Part shown: positions 44,660-56,300 of the stretch, piece by piece
Layout: every line of letters starts with the position of its first letter
How positions within the stretch are numbered: position 1 is the first letter of the stretch
From: Diphasiastrum complanatum
Taxonomy: Eukaryota; Streptophyta; Lycopodiopsida; Lycopodiales; Lycopodiaceae
Length of the DNA stretch: 64,000 nt
Assembly: GCA_029204225.1 (NCBI GenBank)
Contig: CM055102.1
Span: 31,304,607-31,368,606, forward strand
Direction of reading: 5' to 3'
Made by a program: the position numbers and the translations under genes
The notes under the pieces: generated by a model
The model's database searches: none
The model's input: the letters and a program-made list of their open reading frames with translations, nothing else
What the model was told of the DNA's origin: nothing

Positions 44660-47230
44660 CATCCTCGGACAATGTCTCACCCTCAAGGTCTTCTATGGAT
44701 CGTCTCCTCGAGAAGTGTATCTTTCTTGCATAATGGCTCTATGGTTTGTCTTAAAGGCGATGAGCTTGATCTACCTTTTGTAACTGCTCATGAGGCTAAT
44801 CAATGTTTATTGGATTCTGAGTATCACTCGTATGTATGTTATTTGAAAGATGAATCTTACATGGATGCTTTTGTTACTCATAATTTCAATGTTGATGTAT
44901 CGTGTTTCCCTAAAGCGTTATCTTTCTCTGATGTTAATTTAGAATCAACGCCTGAAGGCAAAATCTTTAAAAGACTTAGGGAGGAATATAGTGATATATT
45001 CCTTAAGCAGTTGCCTGAGGGTGTTCCCCCCTCTCGGGGAGTAGACCATCACATAGATCTCCTTCCCGACAGCTCTCCTGTATCGCTTTTTCCCTACAGG
45101 ATGAGCCCAAAGGAAGAAGATGAGGTTGCTAGGCAACTTGAGGATTTATTACGTAAGGGCCACATTAGACCCAGTAAGTCCCCTTGGGGAGCTCATGTTT
45201 TGTTAATCGGCAAGAAAGACGGTGGTATTGTCTTTGTGTTGATTACAAGAAGCTTAATAAAATGACTATTAAGAACTGTTATCCCTTACCTCGGATGGAC
45301 GACTTAATGGACCGATTGAATGGTGCTAAGTATTTCACCAAATTGGACCTTAGGTCGAGGTACCATCAAATTAGAATCAATCAACGAGGGGGATGTTTCC
45401 AAAACTGGTTTTCGTTCTAGGTATGGCCATTACAAATTTTTAGTTTTACCCTTTGGTATAATGCCCCGCAACCTTCCGACAGATGATGAACGATATTCTT
45501 CGTCCATATCTAGGGAAGTTTCTCGTGGTATTTTTGGACGACATTTTGATATATAGTAGGACTCTTGTGGAACATGAGGTGCATTTGCGTACTGTCTTAG
45601 ATATTCTAAGGCAGGCAAAGCTTTATGCTAAGGAGTCTAAGTGTGAGTTCTTTCAGACAAGACTCAAGTACTTGGGACATATCGTTTCCGATCGAGTTCT
45701 TGAGATCAATTACGATGATTGGCCTATTCTGAAAACCATTAGGGTCTTTTTTGTGCTTCACAGGTTTTTTCCATAAATTCATTAAAGACTATGCCTTAAT
45801 TGCATTGCCTCTAATGAATTTTCTTAAGGGAGTGAAGAAATCCAAAAGAAAAACTAAAAAGGGTAATAAGAAGAAAGCCAGAAGGCGTTCGGAAATCAGT
45901 CCACCTGTTATCTGGACCGATGAACTTAATCAAAGCTTTGAAGTTTTGAAGATGTTAGTGTCTATAGCCCCTATCTTACACATAGTGGACCCTAGCAAAC
46001 CTTTCTTGGTTTAAACGGATGCTAGTTATTATGTGTGGGTGCAGTCCTTTACCAGGATGGTAGACCTGTGGCTTTCGAAAGCAAGAAGTTGGGCCCAGCT
46101 CAAAGTAGGTATTCTACTTATGAGAAGGAACTTTTTGCTGTCATCCACATTAAAGATCTGGAGACATTATTTGTACGGATCTAAATTCGTGGTTATGACG
46201 GATCATGAGTCTCTTAAGTTTATCTATGATGCCTCGAACCTTAGGGGTCATAAGGCCCGTTGGTCGGAACTCATTCAGGAGTTCAAATTCGACAATAAGT
46301 ACCGTTGTGGTACGTCGAATTGTGTTGCTGATGCTTTGAGCTGGATTGGAGAGGTTAATCAGTTATGCTTTGTTGAGTTCCAATCCGAGTTGTATCTTTC
46401 TCTGCGAGACCTTTGTCGGACTGATGAGTTTTTTGGTCGTATTTGGCAAAAAGTCCTGGCAGGAAGCTCTATTGTGGAAAATAATCTTGGAAAGCAGGAT
46501 TTCAAGAAGTCTCGCAAAGAGAAGATACTTGATGAATATTCCATTCAGAATGGTTTACTTTTCCGTAGAGGAAAAGTTTGTGTGCCAGATATCGCAGACA
46601 TTAGGGCCCAAATCCTCCATGAGTGCCACGATAGCCCCAGTGCGGGACACCTTGATATACAGAGGACACTTGACCTTGTTAAGAGAGAATTTTATTGGCC
46701 AAAAATGAAAGGTCATGTCGAGGCTTATGTTCAAAAGTGTGAACAATGCCAATTGAACAACGCGGAAAGACTCAAAGCAGCTGGTTTGTTACATCTGGTG
46801 GAAATTCCTAGCAAGAAGTGGGAAAGTATTTCCATGGATTTTGTGGTTGGACTTTCCAAGTCTGGGAAGGATCACGATGCCATTTGGGTAGTAGTTGATA
46901 GGCTTACCAAAATGGCGCAATTTATTCCAACAAAAATCACTGTCAAAGCTTCAGATTTTGCTGAACTCTTTGTTGAAAAGTTGTTCAAGTTGTATGGTTT
47001 GCCGAACGATATTGTTAGTGATCGTGATTCCAAGTTCACTGGCAAGTTCTGGCAGGTAGTCTTTGAGAGACTGGAAACTACCTTAAGTCTTTCGCCTATG
47101 GATCACCTAGAACCGATGGTCAGACCGAACGTGTCAACCAGTCGATGGAAGATATGCTTCGCGCATATGTTTCCAGGCGACAATCAGATTGGGAAAAGTA
47201 TCTCCCAATGGTTGAGTTCGCATACAACAA
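44660..47230 (+). pseudogene. gypsy-G1 relic: RT, RNase H and integrase
   Basis: The plus strand runs from a post-protease linker (VSFLHNGSMVCLKGDELDL), through the pre-RT and RT N-terminal blocks ([36 protein letters not shown]), [36 protein letters not shown] with FLDD, and a Lys-rich insert (KKSKRKTKKGNKKKARRR). RNase H follows with RHYLYGSKFVVMTDHESLKF, then integrase HHCC (HECHDSPSAGH ... CEQCQL) and catalytic blocks [18 protein letters not shown] and, in a shifted frame, DGQTERVNQ. Frame breaks occur near 45230, 45385, 45470, 45720, 46012 and 47085. It ends abruptly at EFAYNK, about 47230. Gag and protease are missing. It is close in sequence to gypsy-G2. Confidence 0.88.
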
Positions 47231-48386
47231 AATTGTCATGCCAGGCAGAAATAGAGGCAAAAATACTCTAATCATTTGGCTGTGAGTGTTGGTGTGGATT
47301 GACAGGTTTGCAAGGCTGTCTAATGTGGAGTTACAGGCTTATGCTTCGTTTTCCAGCAAACTAACAATTTGATTGCAGGGATTGGAGCCTGTAAAGCCAT
47401 TTCTTGGAAGTGGTTTGTTTCAGAACAAGTTCTATTCAGTATAATAGATGGTAACCTGCAAGATAAAGTTTCTGAGAAAATTTGGGCAGCATATACCCTG
47501 TTTCTCAGGCATACTGATTGCTTACCCTGCACATTTCTATTGTAAAGCTTTGCTTATGCTTGTAGTAAGTAAAGTAAAGTATTAACAACTGGAAATCGCT
47601 GGTAGGGCAGTAGCTATCTGCAAAAAACAGCAGATAGTTTGCCTCAAATCTTCCTGCAAGTAAAGTGTTGAAAAACTGTGAGGAAAACTCAGAAGAGTTA
47701 AGCTTAAAACCCGCTGTAAATCCGCCCTCTTCCTGCAAAAGAAACCTGCTTGAAACCTGCATGAAAGGTAAAAGGGATGGGCGCATTTCCCTCCTCTTCC
47801 TGCCGCTCAGATCTCTCCTCCTCTCTCTCGGATCTCTCTCTCTTTCCCTCGCGTTTCCTCTCTCGGGATCGGGCAGATTGAATACAGGAAAGCTGCGAGC
47901 TGTAGCTCGGGCAGGCTGTGCCCGAGACCTTGAAGAAATTTTGGAGGGAAGGAAGGGGGGGGGTCGGTGTCGTGGCTTAGTTAAGTAAAAGTATTTTTTA
48001 GAAAACTTCTAGTTTTTCCTGCAATGGTTGGTGGGGGTGGGGGTGGGGGTGGGTAGTGTTTACATAATGTGGTTTTTTTTCCGTTAATTTGGACTTTTTC
48101 AGTGGGTTTATTTCACCCATATTAAATAGGGTAAATAGAGTGCAGTTGATGTAGGAATGGATGGTATAAATGAGGTTAATTGGGTTTTTTGTGGCATTAA
48201 GTTGGTTACATTTTATTTTTCGTTGTTTAAATTGTCGGCATTGCAAATATCCATTGGTATAATTCAATATCACGTTGGTCTATTTTGAAAAACTCGGTTT
48301 TTTAAGACATTGTTTTATTAACGATTATTATACCCATAATGGATTAAGAACTGAACGAAATTTTTTAATTTTTTAGTTACATTGCA
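47231..48386. other. DNA between gypsy-G1 and gypsy-G2
   Basis: Contains a CT-rich stretch (47800-47870), a G-run (47957-47965) and a G-quadruplex motif. The 5' LTR and primer site of gypsy-G2 should lie here, but I could not find a boundary or a second copy. No gene supported. Confidence 0.4.
48033..48053 (+). other. Canonical G-quadruplex motif
   Basis: Four runs of three to five G separated by single T (GGGGGTGGGGGTGGGGGT then GGG). Such tracts fold readily in single-stranded DNA or RNA. Confidence 0.85.
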
Positions 48387-48771
48387 ATGGACAAAGATAA
48401 TGTTCCAGTGACGGGGGACACGGAAATCCGTCCGGCATCACCGGCTAGTGATGACATGGAAATCCAACCGGCATCACCAGACAGTGATGAGGCCCTCGAT
48501 TTTAATAAATTATTGCATACTCTGGGCAAGGCAGTAGTGGAACTTCACCAGAGCAATAAACAATGTGATAACCAAATGCAGAACCTATTTAACCAACTGC
48601 AAGCCATTACCTCAACTAACTTGGGCTATCACGGTGATGAAAAATTTAATCGCCCGGAAGTTGTTGTGAACCGTTGGACAAGCTATTTTAGCTTGCTCAA
48701 TGTCCCAGAGGATAAGCGAATATCCTTAGTTCTATTGTTTCTGGAAGGCAAGGCCTCCTCTTGGTGGAGGG
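48387..48771 (+). pseudogene. gypsy-G2 gag N-terminal part
   Basis: ATG at 48387 begins an acidic leader with a duplicated motif (EIRPASPASDDM and EIQPASPDSDEA), then FNRPEVVVNRWTSYFSLLNV and a gag core ending LVLLFLEGKASSWWR, where copia-F interrupts it. Gag would form the particle shell. The continuation is at 60567. Confidence 0.8.
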
Positions 48772-49194
48772 TGTTAGGAATTAATGTTTATTTGATATCC
48801 CTTAATGATGGTTTGGCCATGCCTGCGTGCTATTTTTAGGGGCCATTCTATCTATAGTAAATTCGTTTTTTTAAGGCTTATGCATGTAGGTGGGTGCACT
48901 ACAAATAGATTAGGATCTATTTAGTACTTAGAAGTTCATTTTTGGTTCTTACCATATATAGGTAGTATTATTAGTAAATAGCTTTGTTATTTTGCTATTT
49001 ACTTTAGACTCATTAGCTTTTATCAATCATTAGAGAAACTATATAAGAAGGCTGGCGCCCCACCACAACTATTTCATTCAATTCTATTATGCTAGAGCAA
49101 TTGCTCAATTCTCCTATGATCTGAATTCTCTCTATGCTTGGTTTTGTGTGAGTACTAGTATCTTCATCTAGAATTTGTATCACAAATTCTGACA
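48772..49194 (+). repeat. copia-F 5' LTR
   Basis: Starts TGTTAGGAATTAATG and ends AAATTCTGACA. TATA box TATATAA at 49040-49046. It differs from the 3' copy by several substitutions and small indels. Confidence 0.92.
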
Positions 49195-49203
49195 TGGTAT
49201 CAG
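49195..49203 (+). other. copia-F primer-binding site
   Basis: TGGTATCAG directly follows the LTR end GACA; initiator tRNA-Met type, but the match decays afterwards (GGCAGG). The leader to 49923 holds many degenerate AGATCGCTGG-like repeats and no gene. Confidence 0.8.
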
Positions 49204-49923
49204 GGCAGGCTTTTTGGTGAGAGAGAGATTGCTTATTGCAGGGTTGCAAGAAGTGGATTGAACGTGTGGATCGCTGGTTGTAGCTGCGTGTTGGATTGCT
49301 AGTTGCTCGTTGATCAGTCCGCTGGAATCAAGCTTGGTGGATCGCTGAGTTGTAAGCAGATCCGAACTGCTGTTTGAATCAAAACTGACAGCTGTCTATT
49401 GTTTGCTGAGCTGGAATCAAGCCTACAAATTGTTGGACATCTGTTTGCTGAGATCAGAATTGATTAGAGCGCTGGAATCTGGCTATTGCCTACAGATTGT
49501 TTCTGTCAGATCACTGCTAGTAGGTTGTTTGTTGCAGTACTGTCTACTAGAGGCAGATCGCTATCAGATCATCGTAATTGGAGGCCAATCGCTGTTAGAA
49601 CATTGTTAGTGGAGGCCAGTTGCTGTCACATCTGAATCAGATCGCTGGACAGTCAGATCACAGAAGAAGTTTGCTGGCTCTGTTTGCTTCTAATCTGGAC
49701 CTGATTACTGGCTGGTTTACTAGTTGTTGACCTAATCATTGAGTCTTTTGAAGACCTTTTGATCAGACCTTATTCTGGTTTGGTGGAGGAATACCTAGAA
49801 CTGAGTTGGTCGCTGGAAGAGGAGAGTTCTGGGTCAATTCACAAGCAGGGATACAGATCTAAAGAATAGGTGATTTTGTTTGCTTGAAAAATCAGGTTGC
49901 TAAGAATTGTTACGGATCAGAAC

Positions 49924-52309
49924 AATGGCAAGATTGAACGATGCCGTGTTGCCAGAATCTAGCAAGCTAGATGGAACAAACTACAGCATATGGAAGTTCA
50001 AGATGCAAAATATTCTCCAAAGTAGAGAATTTTGGGAGATCGTCACAGGTGTCGAGATACCTCCCCCTCCCTAATAAGCTTCACACGTCGAAGATGGGTA
50101 CAGGTGAATCAATAACGGACTACTTTACTCGAGTGAAAGATCTGAGAGGGCAACTTATTGCAGTGGAGAAAGTGTTCAAGATTCAGTATTGGTATCCACA
50201 ATGCTTAATAGTCTACCTTTGGCCTATCAGAACTTTGTATTGATGCTATCGTTAAGAGAAACGAGACCTTTCGATGAGCTAAATGCTATCTTGCTACAGG
50301 AAGAAATGAGACGACAAAATATTGTCAACAGGGACGATTTCAAGGAACAGGCATTGCTGGCAAAGAAGCAAGAGCAAAGTTCCAAGAAGGGTGGCAAAGG
50401 GAAGAAGAAGAAGAAAAAGCAGCAAGATATGGAGGAGAATCAATCGAATCGATCACAAGATGGAAATAAAGTGGTTCGAAAAGGAAACTGCTTTATTTGC
50501 GGAAAATCAGGACATTATGCAAAGGAGTGCTGGCACAAAAAGCAGGACGAGAATTTTGCTGAAGAAGAAGAAACATCCAATGCAAAATTGAGTGCTTTGG
50601 ATCTTGAAGACTATGAGTTGTTTTCGGCATCGACATCTTCTGATGGTGGCTTCTTGAAGGAAGATGACTATTGGTTTATTGATTCAGGAGCTTCGAAGCA
50701 CATGACACCTAGTCAAGACTGGCTATCTAATTTTCAAAAATTAGATGATGGGTCAAATGTGAAGTTGGGGGACAACTACACATATGATATAAAGGGAGTT
50801 GGAAAAGTACAAGTACAACTACCTTCAGGGAAGATTGGAAACATAAAGGATGTGCTTTATGTACCAGGAATCAAGAAAAACTTACTCTCAGTATCAGCTA
50901 TTGCAAAGCAACACATTGTGGTGGAGTTTGATGAACAGTGGTGTCTCATCAAGAGGAAAAATAATGACGTAGTAGCTGAGGGCATACTTGCAGGGCGGTT
51001 GTATAAACTTCAAGCTCAGGTGGTGGATCATCATGCAAGTGTTGCGGATACTGGATCATTGAGTAAGTTATGGCATGAGAGGTTTGGACATCTGAATTAC
51101 AAAAGTCTACAAGTCTTGAGGAAATTTAACATGGTTACGGGTTTACCTGAAGTCGTTTATGATCACAAGGTTTGTGAAGGCCGTGTCTTGTGTCTTAGGC
51201 AAGCATCATATTAAGAAATTTTTGCCTAGTACATTCAGGGCGAAAAATGTTCTAGAACTTGTACATACAGATTTGTGTGGTCCTATGAGGACTCAATCTT
51301 ATGGGGGAGCAAGTTACTTTATGGTGTTTGTGGATGACTATTCTAGGAAGACATGGATCTATCTTTTGAAGAATAAGGGTGAAGCTTTCAAGTATTTCAC
51401 ATGGTTTAAGACACAGGTGGAGAAAGAAACAGATAGACAAATTAAGATACTTCGCTCGGACAAAGGGGGAGAGTATCTTTCTACGAAATTTCAGGTGTTT
51501 TGCAAGGATCAAGGTATAAAGAGACAATTTGCAAATACGGACACGCCTCAACAAAATGGACTTGCGGAAAGAAAGAACCGGTCTATAGTGGAAACTGTGA
51601 GGAGTATGCTCAAGAGTAAAAATCTTCCAAATATGTTTTGGGGTGAAGCAGTTAAGACGCGGTTTATCTTTTGAATCGAAGGCCTACAAAGGTTGTAGAG
51701 AATCGAACTCCAGAGGAAGCTTACACGGATCGGAAGCCAGATGTAAGTCATTTGAGAGTGTTTGAGAGTATTGCTTATGCTTACATACCTAAGGATTCAA
51801 GGAGCAAATTGGATTCTAAGGCGACCAAGTGTTTATTTCTTGGTTATGATAATCAAGAGAAAGGATACAAATTATATGACTTGGAGGGTAAGAAAATAAT
51901 CATAAGTAGGGATGTAGTCTTTGATGAGGAGGCAACTCATAAAGAGACAGAGATATATTTTGATAAGGATCAAGATGGAGGAATTCCTATATTATGTGAT
52001 GAGTTATTACAGGAACCTGAATCGACACATGTATCGCCTACGCCAATTCAAGAACCTAGAGTGACTTTGGTTGAGATAGGAAAGAGGAAGGAGAGATCAA
52101 GTACATGGGATACTTATTCACCTCCTACTTCACCAGGCAAGAAGCATCCTACATAAGAAGCTAGAAGATTGCCTAAATGATACTATGAAACTATCAAGGA
52201 TAGTGTTATTATGGAACAGGGAGAGTCCAGTACGCATGGAACTAGGAGATCAGCTAGACTTAAAAAGCAACACGAAGATCAAGATCGACAGGAGGTTCGA
52301 CAGGAGGAT
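49924..52309 (+). pseudogene. copia-F gag, protease and integrase
   Basis: ATG at 49924 opens a copia gag (SSKLDGTNYSIWKFKMQN), but after about 50060 much of the core is deleted and the frame shifts. The frame from 50189 has the gag end, the CCHC knuckle CFICGKSGHYAKEC (50489-50530), protease WFIDSGASKHMT (Asp at 50681), GAG-pre-integrase and HHCC (WHERFGHLN). A frameshift near 51180 leads to the integrase core with HTDLCGPM, LRSDKGGEYL and GLAERKNRS, all three acidic residues present. Another near 51660 leads to the C-terminus (YIPKDSRSKLDSKATKCLFL) and linker with TAA at 52154. Gypsy-E interrupts the linker at 52310. Confidence 0.88.
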
Positions 52310-52667
52310 TGTTACGAGCTCGTAACCAGTGCCGAACCCTAGAGAACACAGATAGGTCAGATACCACAGTCAGGGTCGTGTCCAGCGTACATGACCAACA
52401 GGGCAAGACAGTGTGAGTAGTGTGCCCCAGCACGGTCCATAGCCATGGCGGGCCTAACACAGCCTAGGGACCCTGTCAGCAGGATAGGGCCCCCCGTTGG
52501 GTCCCGAAGTGCAGTCGGCCACGTCAGTGCCACGTGGCCGACACTTGGCAGTAGCATGCTACCAGTCCTCACACTGGGCTAGGAGGGGCTTACTCTATAT
52601 GAGGGAGTAGGCAAGGTTGGGTGGATCAGTTAGTGTTTGCCCTACTGTGGTGTTAGGATCTATTACA
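52310..52667 (+). repeat. gypsy-E 5' LTR
   Basis: Starts TGTTACGAGCTCGTAACC with a 14-bp palindrome, and ends GGATCTATTACA. It carries an 11-bp-stem hairpin (52514-52542) with G-box CACGTG at 52531-52536, and a TATA-like CTATATGAG near 52595. It differs from the 3' copy by one C in a C-run and one C/T change at about 52549. Confidence 0.95.
52531..52536. promoter_or_regulatory. G-box (CACGTG) in E-family LTR
   Basis: CCACGTGG palindrome inside the hairpin arm, about 60 nt upstream of the TATA-like box. G-boxes bind plant bZIP and bHLH factors (family knowledge). Preserved in the 3' LTR (58399-58404) and the gypsy-H LTR (62653-62658). Confidence 0.6.
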
Positions 52668-52668
52668 C

Positions 52669-52682
52669 TGGTATCAGAGCCA
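52669..52682 (+). other. gypsy-E primer-binding site
   Basis: TGGTATCAGAGCCA, initiator tRNA-Met type, one base after the LTR end TTACA. Confidence 0.93.
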
Positions 52683-53379
52683 TCTCCATCCTAGGGAGTT
52701 CAGGACAGTAGTAGAGAAAGCTATCAGAAGATAGGAAGTGTTTCTCAGATTCTCAGAGAGGAATAGAGGAGGAGGATCGCTGTAGGAGCAGCCTTCAAAC
52801 TTCTGATTTCCACTGAGAAATCACAGTAGCAAGGAGTCAGATTCCAAGTGTAGGTAACTCGCTGAAAAAACAGCTGTTTCCCACTGAGTTGAGAGGATTT
52901 TCTATAGTTTTCCCAGCGAAATTAGAGTAGGAAGAAGCCAGCACCTCCATCGCTGTGCAGTCAGAGACCTACATCCGATTTCCAGGGAAAAAGTTACTGG
53001 TTCTCAGCGAGTTTGAAGCCAAAAAGGAGGAGCAGGGCCAGCGCTGCCAGTACTTCTGAAAATCTGGTTTTTCAACAAGTTTTTGGGCCCCAACGTCAGA
53101 GATTTGGAGCAAGAGGATTCCTATCAGACCAGCGAGCTACTATCATTAAAAAAAACCGGGAAATTTAGCACCGTTTTGAAGCTTCAAACTGGCATTTTTT
53201 GGAACAGCAGGTCTGAAATTTTGGGGAAAAGAGCTGAAAGGGTTCCTCTTCATTCTTTCTTTGGAAGTACAGTCCTCAGAAACAGCTAAGTCATCTTTCC
53301 TTTCCCTTGTACAGTTGTAAATTAGTCTTTTAGACTTTTTTCCTTCAGAAGTTAAGGTAGCTCTCTTTCAGTTTCGAAG
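52683..53379 (+). other. gypsy-E untranslated leader
   Basis: About 700 nt with recurrent CAGCGAG-type words and no gene. The gypsy-H leader (62805-63534) is alignable but differs in its last third (E 53130-53260 against H 63260-63410). Confidence 0.75.
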
Positions 53380-56300
53380 ATGACCACTCCTCAGGGACCT
53401 GATCAACCCCAGGAGAGAGGCTTCGACGAACTTGAAACAGAAGCCTTGGCTTACAGAAAAGGGAAGGAACCCATGGAAGTAGAAGAACAGGAACAGTTCG
53501 CCGAAGAACTCGACGAACTGGTTACCAAGGAGCAGTTCCTCCAATTGGTAACAGAAGTGGATGAACTGAAGCTGGCATTAGCCAATTTCAAGTCCAGTGT
53601 GGACGACTCGTTCGCTGAACTCAAAAACTTGATTTTGAGCTCCGCGAAAGGAAGCCTTCCCTCCACTTCTCAGTTATCCCCTTCTCCACTTCCATCAGTT
53701 TCGGGTGAGACTTTACGGTCTCACCCCAGTGTTTTTAAAGATTTAAAGCCTCCTACTTTTAATGGGGAAGAGAAGGATAGAAATGCAGATATTCTACAAA
53801 CCTTCCTCAGCAAATGGAAGAACATTCATGCTCTTAAACAGACCCCTGACCATTTGCAAGCAATTGAGGCCAGTCTTTCTTTAGGGCCTATGGCCTATAA
53901 GTGGTGGTTAAATCTCCAGGAGACTGGGCAGACTCCCCGGTCATGGAAAGCTTTTGAAGAAGCTTTCCTAAGAGAATTTCTACCAGAGAATGAACTTGAT
54001 AGAGCCTGGGAAGCCTGGGAAAGAACAGTAATGGACAAGTCCCTCATCCAATATATCTCGCAATATCGAGAGGCAATTTTAAAGATTAAAAATATGGATG
54101 ACTATCAAAAAATCAGGGGATTTGTCCGTGGCCTCAAAGATGAATATAAAGTAGAGGTCCAGAGAAACTCGCCTACTACCCTTGAGCAAGCTCTCAGATA
54201 TGCTCAAATCTATGATGATTCAGTGGGTAGGAAGAGAGCGAGACAGCAACCACTTTCTGAGCAGCTTCCTCAGAAAGACTTTCAATTTAAAAAGAAATTT
54301 TTAAAAAGAAAGAAAGAAGAGAAATTTAAAGGTGAAGCTCCTCAGAAACGCCCTTCACTCATACAGCCCTTAAAACCAGATGATTTTGAGAAAGCCAAAC
54401 AAGAACGTTTGTGCTTTGTGTGTATGGGCAAGGGACACACAGTCAGACAGTGTCCCAAGGGGCCTTTCACTAAAAAAGATAAGAAAGATAAAAAACAAGT
54501 TCATCTTGTTCAGACTGTATGTTTCCCCAGTGACTCGGCAGCTTCCGAGATCAAAGTGGATCATGAAGATCATGAACACTGTTGCCAGCTGACCTCTGCA
54601 ATGCTAGCGAGACCCTTCAGCTTTGGGCCGCATGACCTAGTACGTATGCATGGGAAAGTTGGTAACCAGTCAGTAAGAGTCATGGTTGATGATGGGGCAA
54701 CCCATAATTTCATCAACCACACCCTGGTTAAAAAGCTTAAACTACCAGAAGTACCTAGTCAGCATAGGTACATAGTTTCATTAGCTAAGGGTGAAGATAA
54801 AAAAATATGGGAAACTATGGTAAGTAAGTTAAATCTTGGTATTCAGGGGTACCAAGATCAAATAAACTTTCAGATAATGCACTTGGGTCGAACAGACATT
54901 GTTCTCGGGAGAGATTGGCTCTACAGTTTAGGACCTTCCCTCCACAGAAACTATCAGGAGAACACCCTCAGCTTTCAGTATAAAGGCCGAGAGATCCAGT
55001 TGCATGGGGAGCATGATGTTCCCAACAGCCCTATGGTCTGCAGTTCAGAGCTCTGTCAGCTAATCGGAGACGAAGACCATCAGGTATTCTTATGTGACTT
55101 TCAGTTTATTCCTGAAATTTCTATTTCCAGTTCTATTCAGCAGAAAATCAGTAAATTAGAAACTTTATTGTCTAAATTTAAAGATGTTTTTCCTGAAGAT
55201 TTGCCACATGGTTTACCACCTAGCAGAGAGGTAGATCATGTAATAAACCTAGTACCAGGTACAGCACCTGTTTCTAAACCTCCGTATCGGGTCAGCCGAA
55301 CAGAGGATGAAGAAATAACTAGGCAGTTAACAGACTATCTTGGGAAAGGCCAAATTCAGACCAGTAGTTCACCATGGGCCTCACCAGTCCTATTGGTGAA
55401 AAAGAAAGAGGGGTCTATGCGTCTTTGCGTAGATTACAGAGCCCTCAATAAAGTCACAATTAAGAATAAATACCCTATGCCTCGGGCAGACGAGTTGTTT
55501 GATCAACTCGACGGGGCTAAGTTTTTCAGCAAAATAGATCTCAGATCGGGATATCATCAAGTCCGTATAAAATCGGAAGATGTCTCGAAAACAGCTTTTA
55601 GGACTCGTCACGGTCATTATGAGTTTAAGGTGATGCCATTTGGGCTCACAAATGCTCCAGCTACCTTTATGACCTTGATGAACAGTGTCCTCAGACCATA
55701 CTTGGGTAAGTTTGTAGTCGTATTTTTAGATGACATCCTCGTCTACAGCAAAACGAGGAAGGAGCATCTAAAACACCTCAGAAAGGTGTTTCGACTGCTC
55801 AGAAAGCATAAGCTTTATGCTAAACAATCCAAGTGTGAATTCTTCGTTGAAGAAGTAGCATATTTGGGTCACATTATCTCTTCAGATGGGATTAAGATGG
55901 ACCCAAATAAGGTTAAAGCCATACTCAGTTGGCTGAGACCTCAGAATATTTTGGAACTTCAAATCTTTCTTGGTCTGGCGGGATATTACAGACGATTTGT
56001 CTAGGAATATGCTCAGATAGCAGTCCCTATGACAAATCTTCTTAAGGGGAAGGGAAAGGAGTTCATTTGGGAGTCTGCACAACAGGAGAGCTTTGATGCT
56101 CTCAAAACAGCCTTAGCTACAGCACCAGTTTTAAAAGTCGTCGACCCCAATCAGCCATTTGTGGTCGAAACAGATGCTAGCGACTTTGCAGTAGGTGCTG
56201 TGCTAACTCAGGGTGGACGACCAGTTGCGTTCGAGAGTAAAAAACTCGAGCCAGCACAGACTAGGTATAGTGCCTATGAAAAGGAACTCTTTTCTATAGT

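Noticed and set aside
52260-52572. Minus-strand ORFs conserved in three places (also 58144-58329, 62479-62694)
   Set aside because: They are the reverse strand of the E-family LTR; conserved because LTRs are copies.
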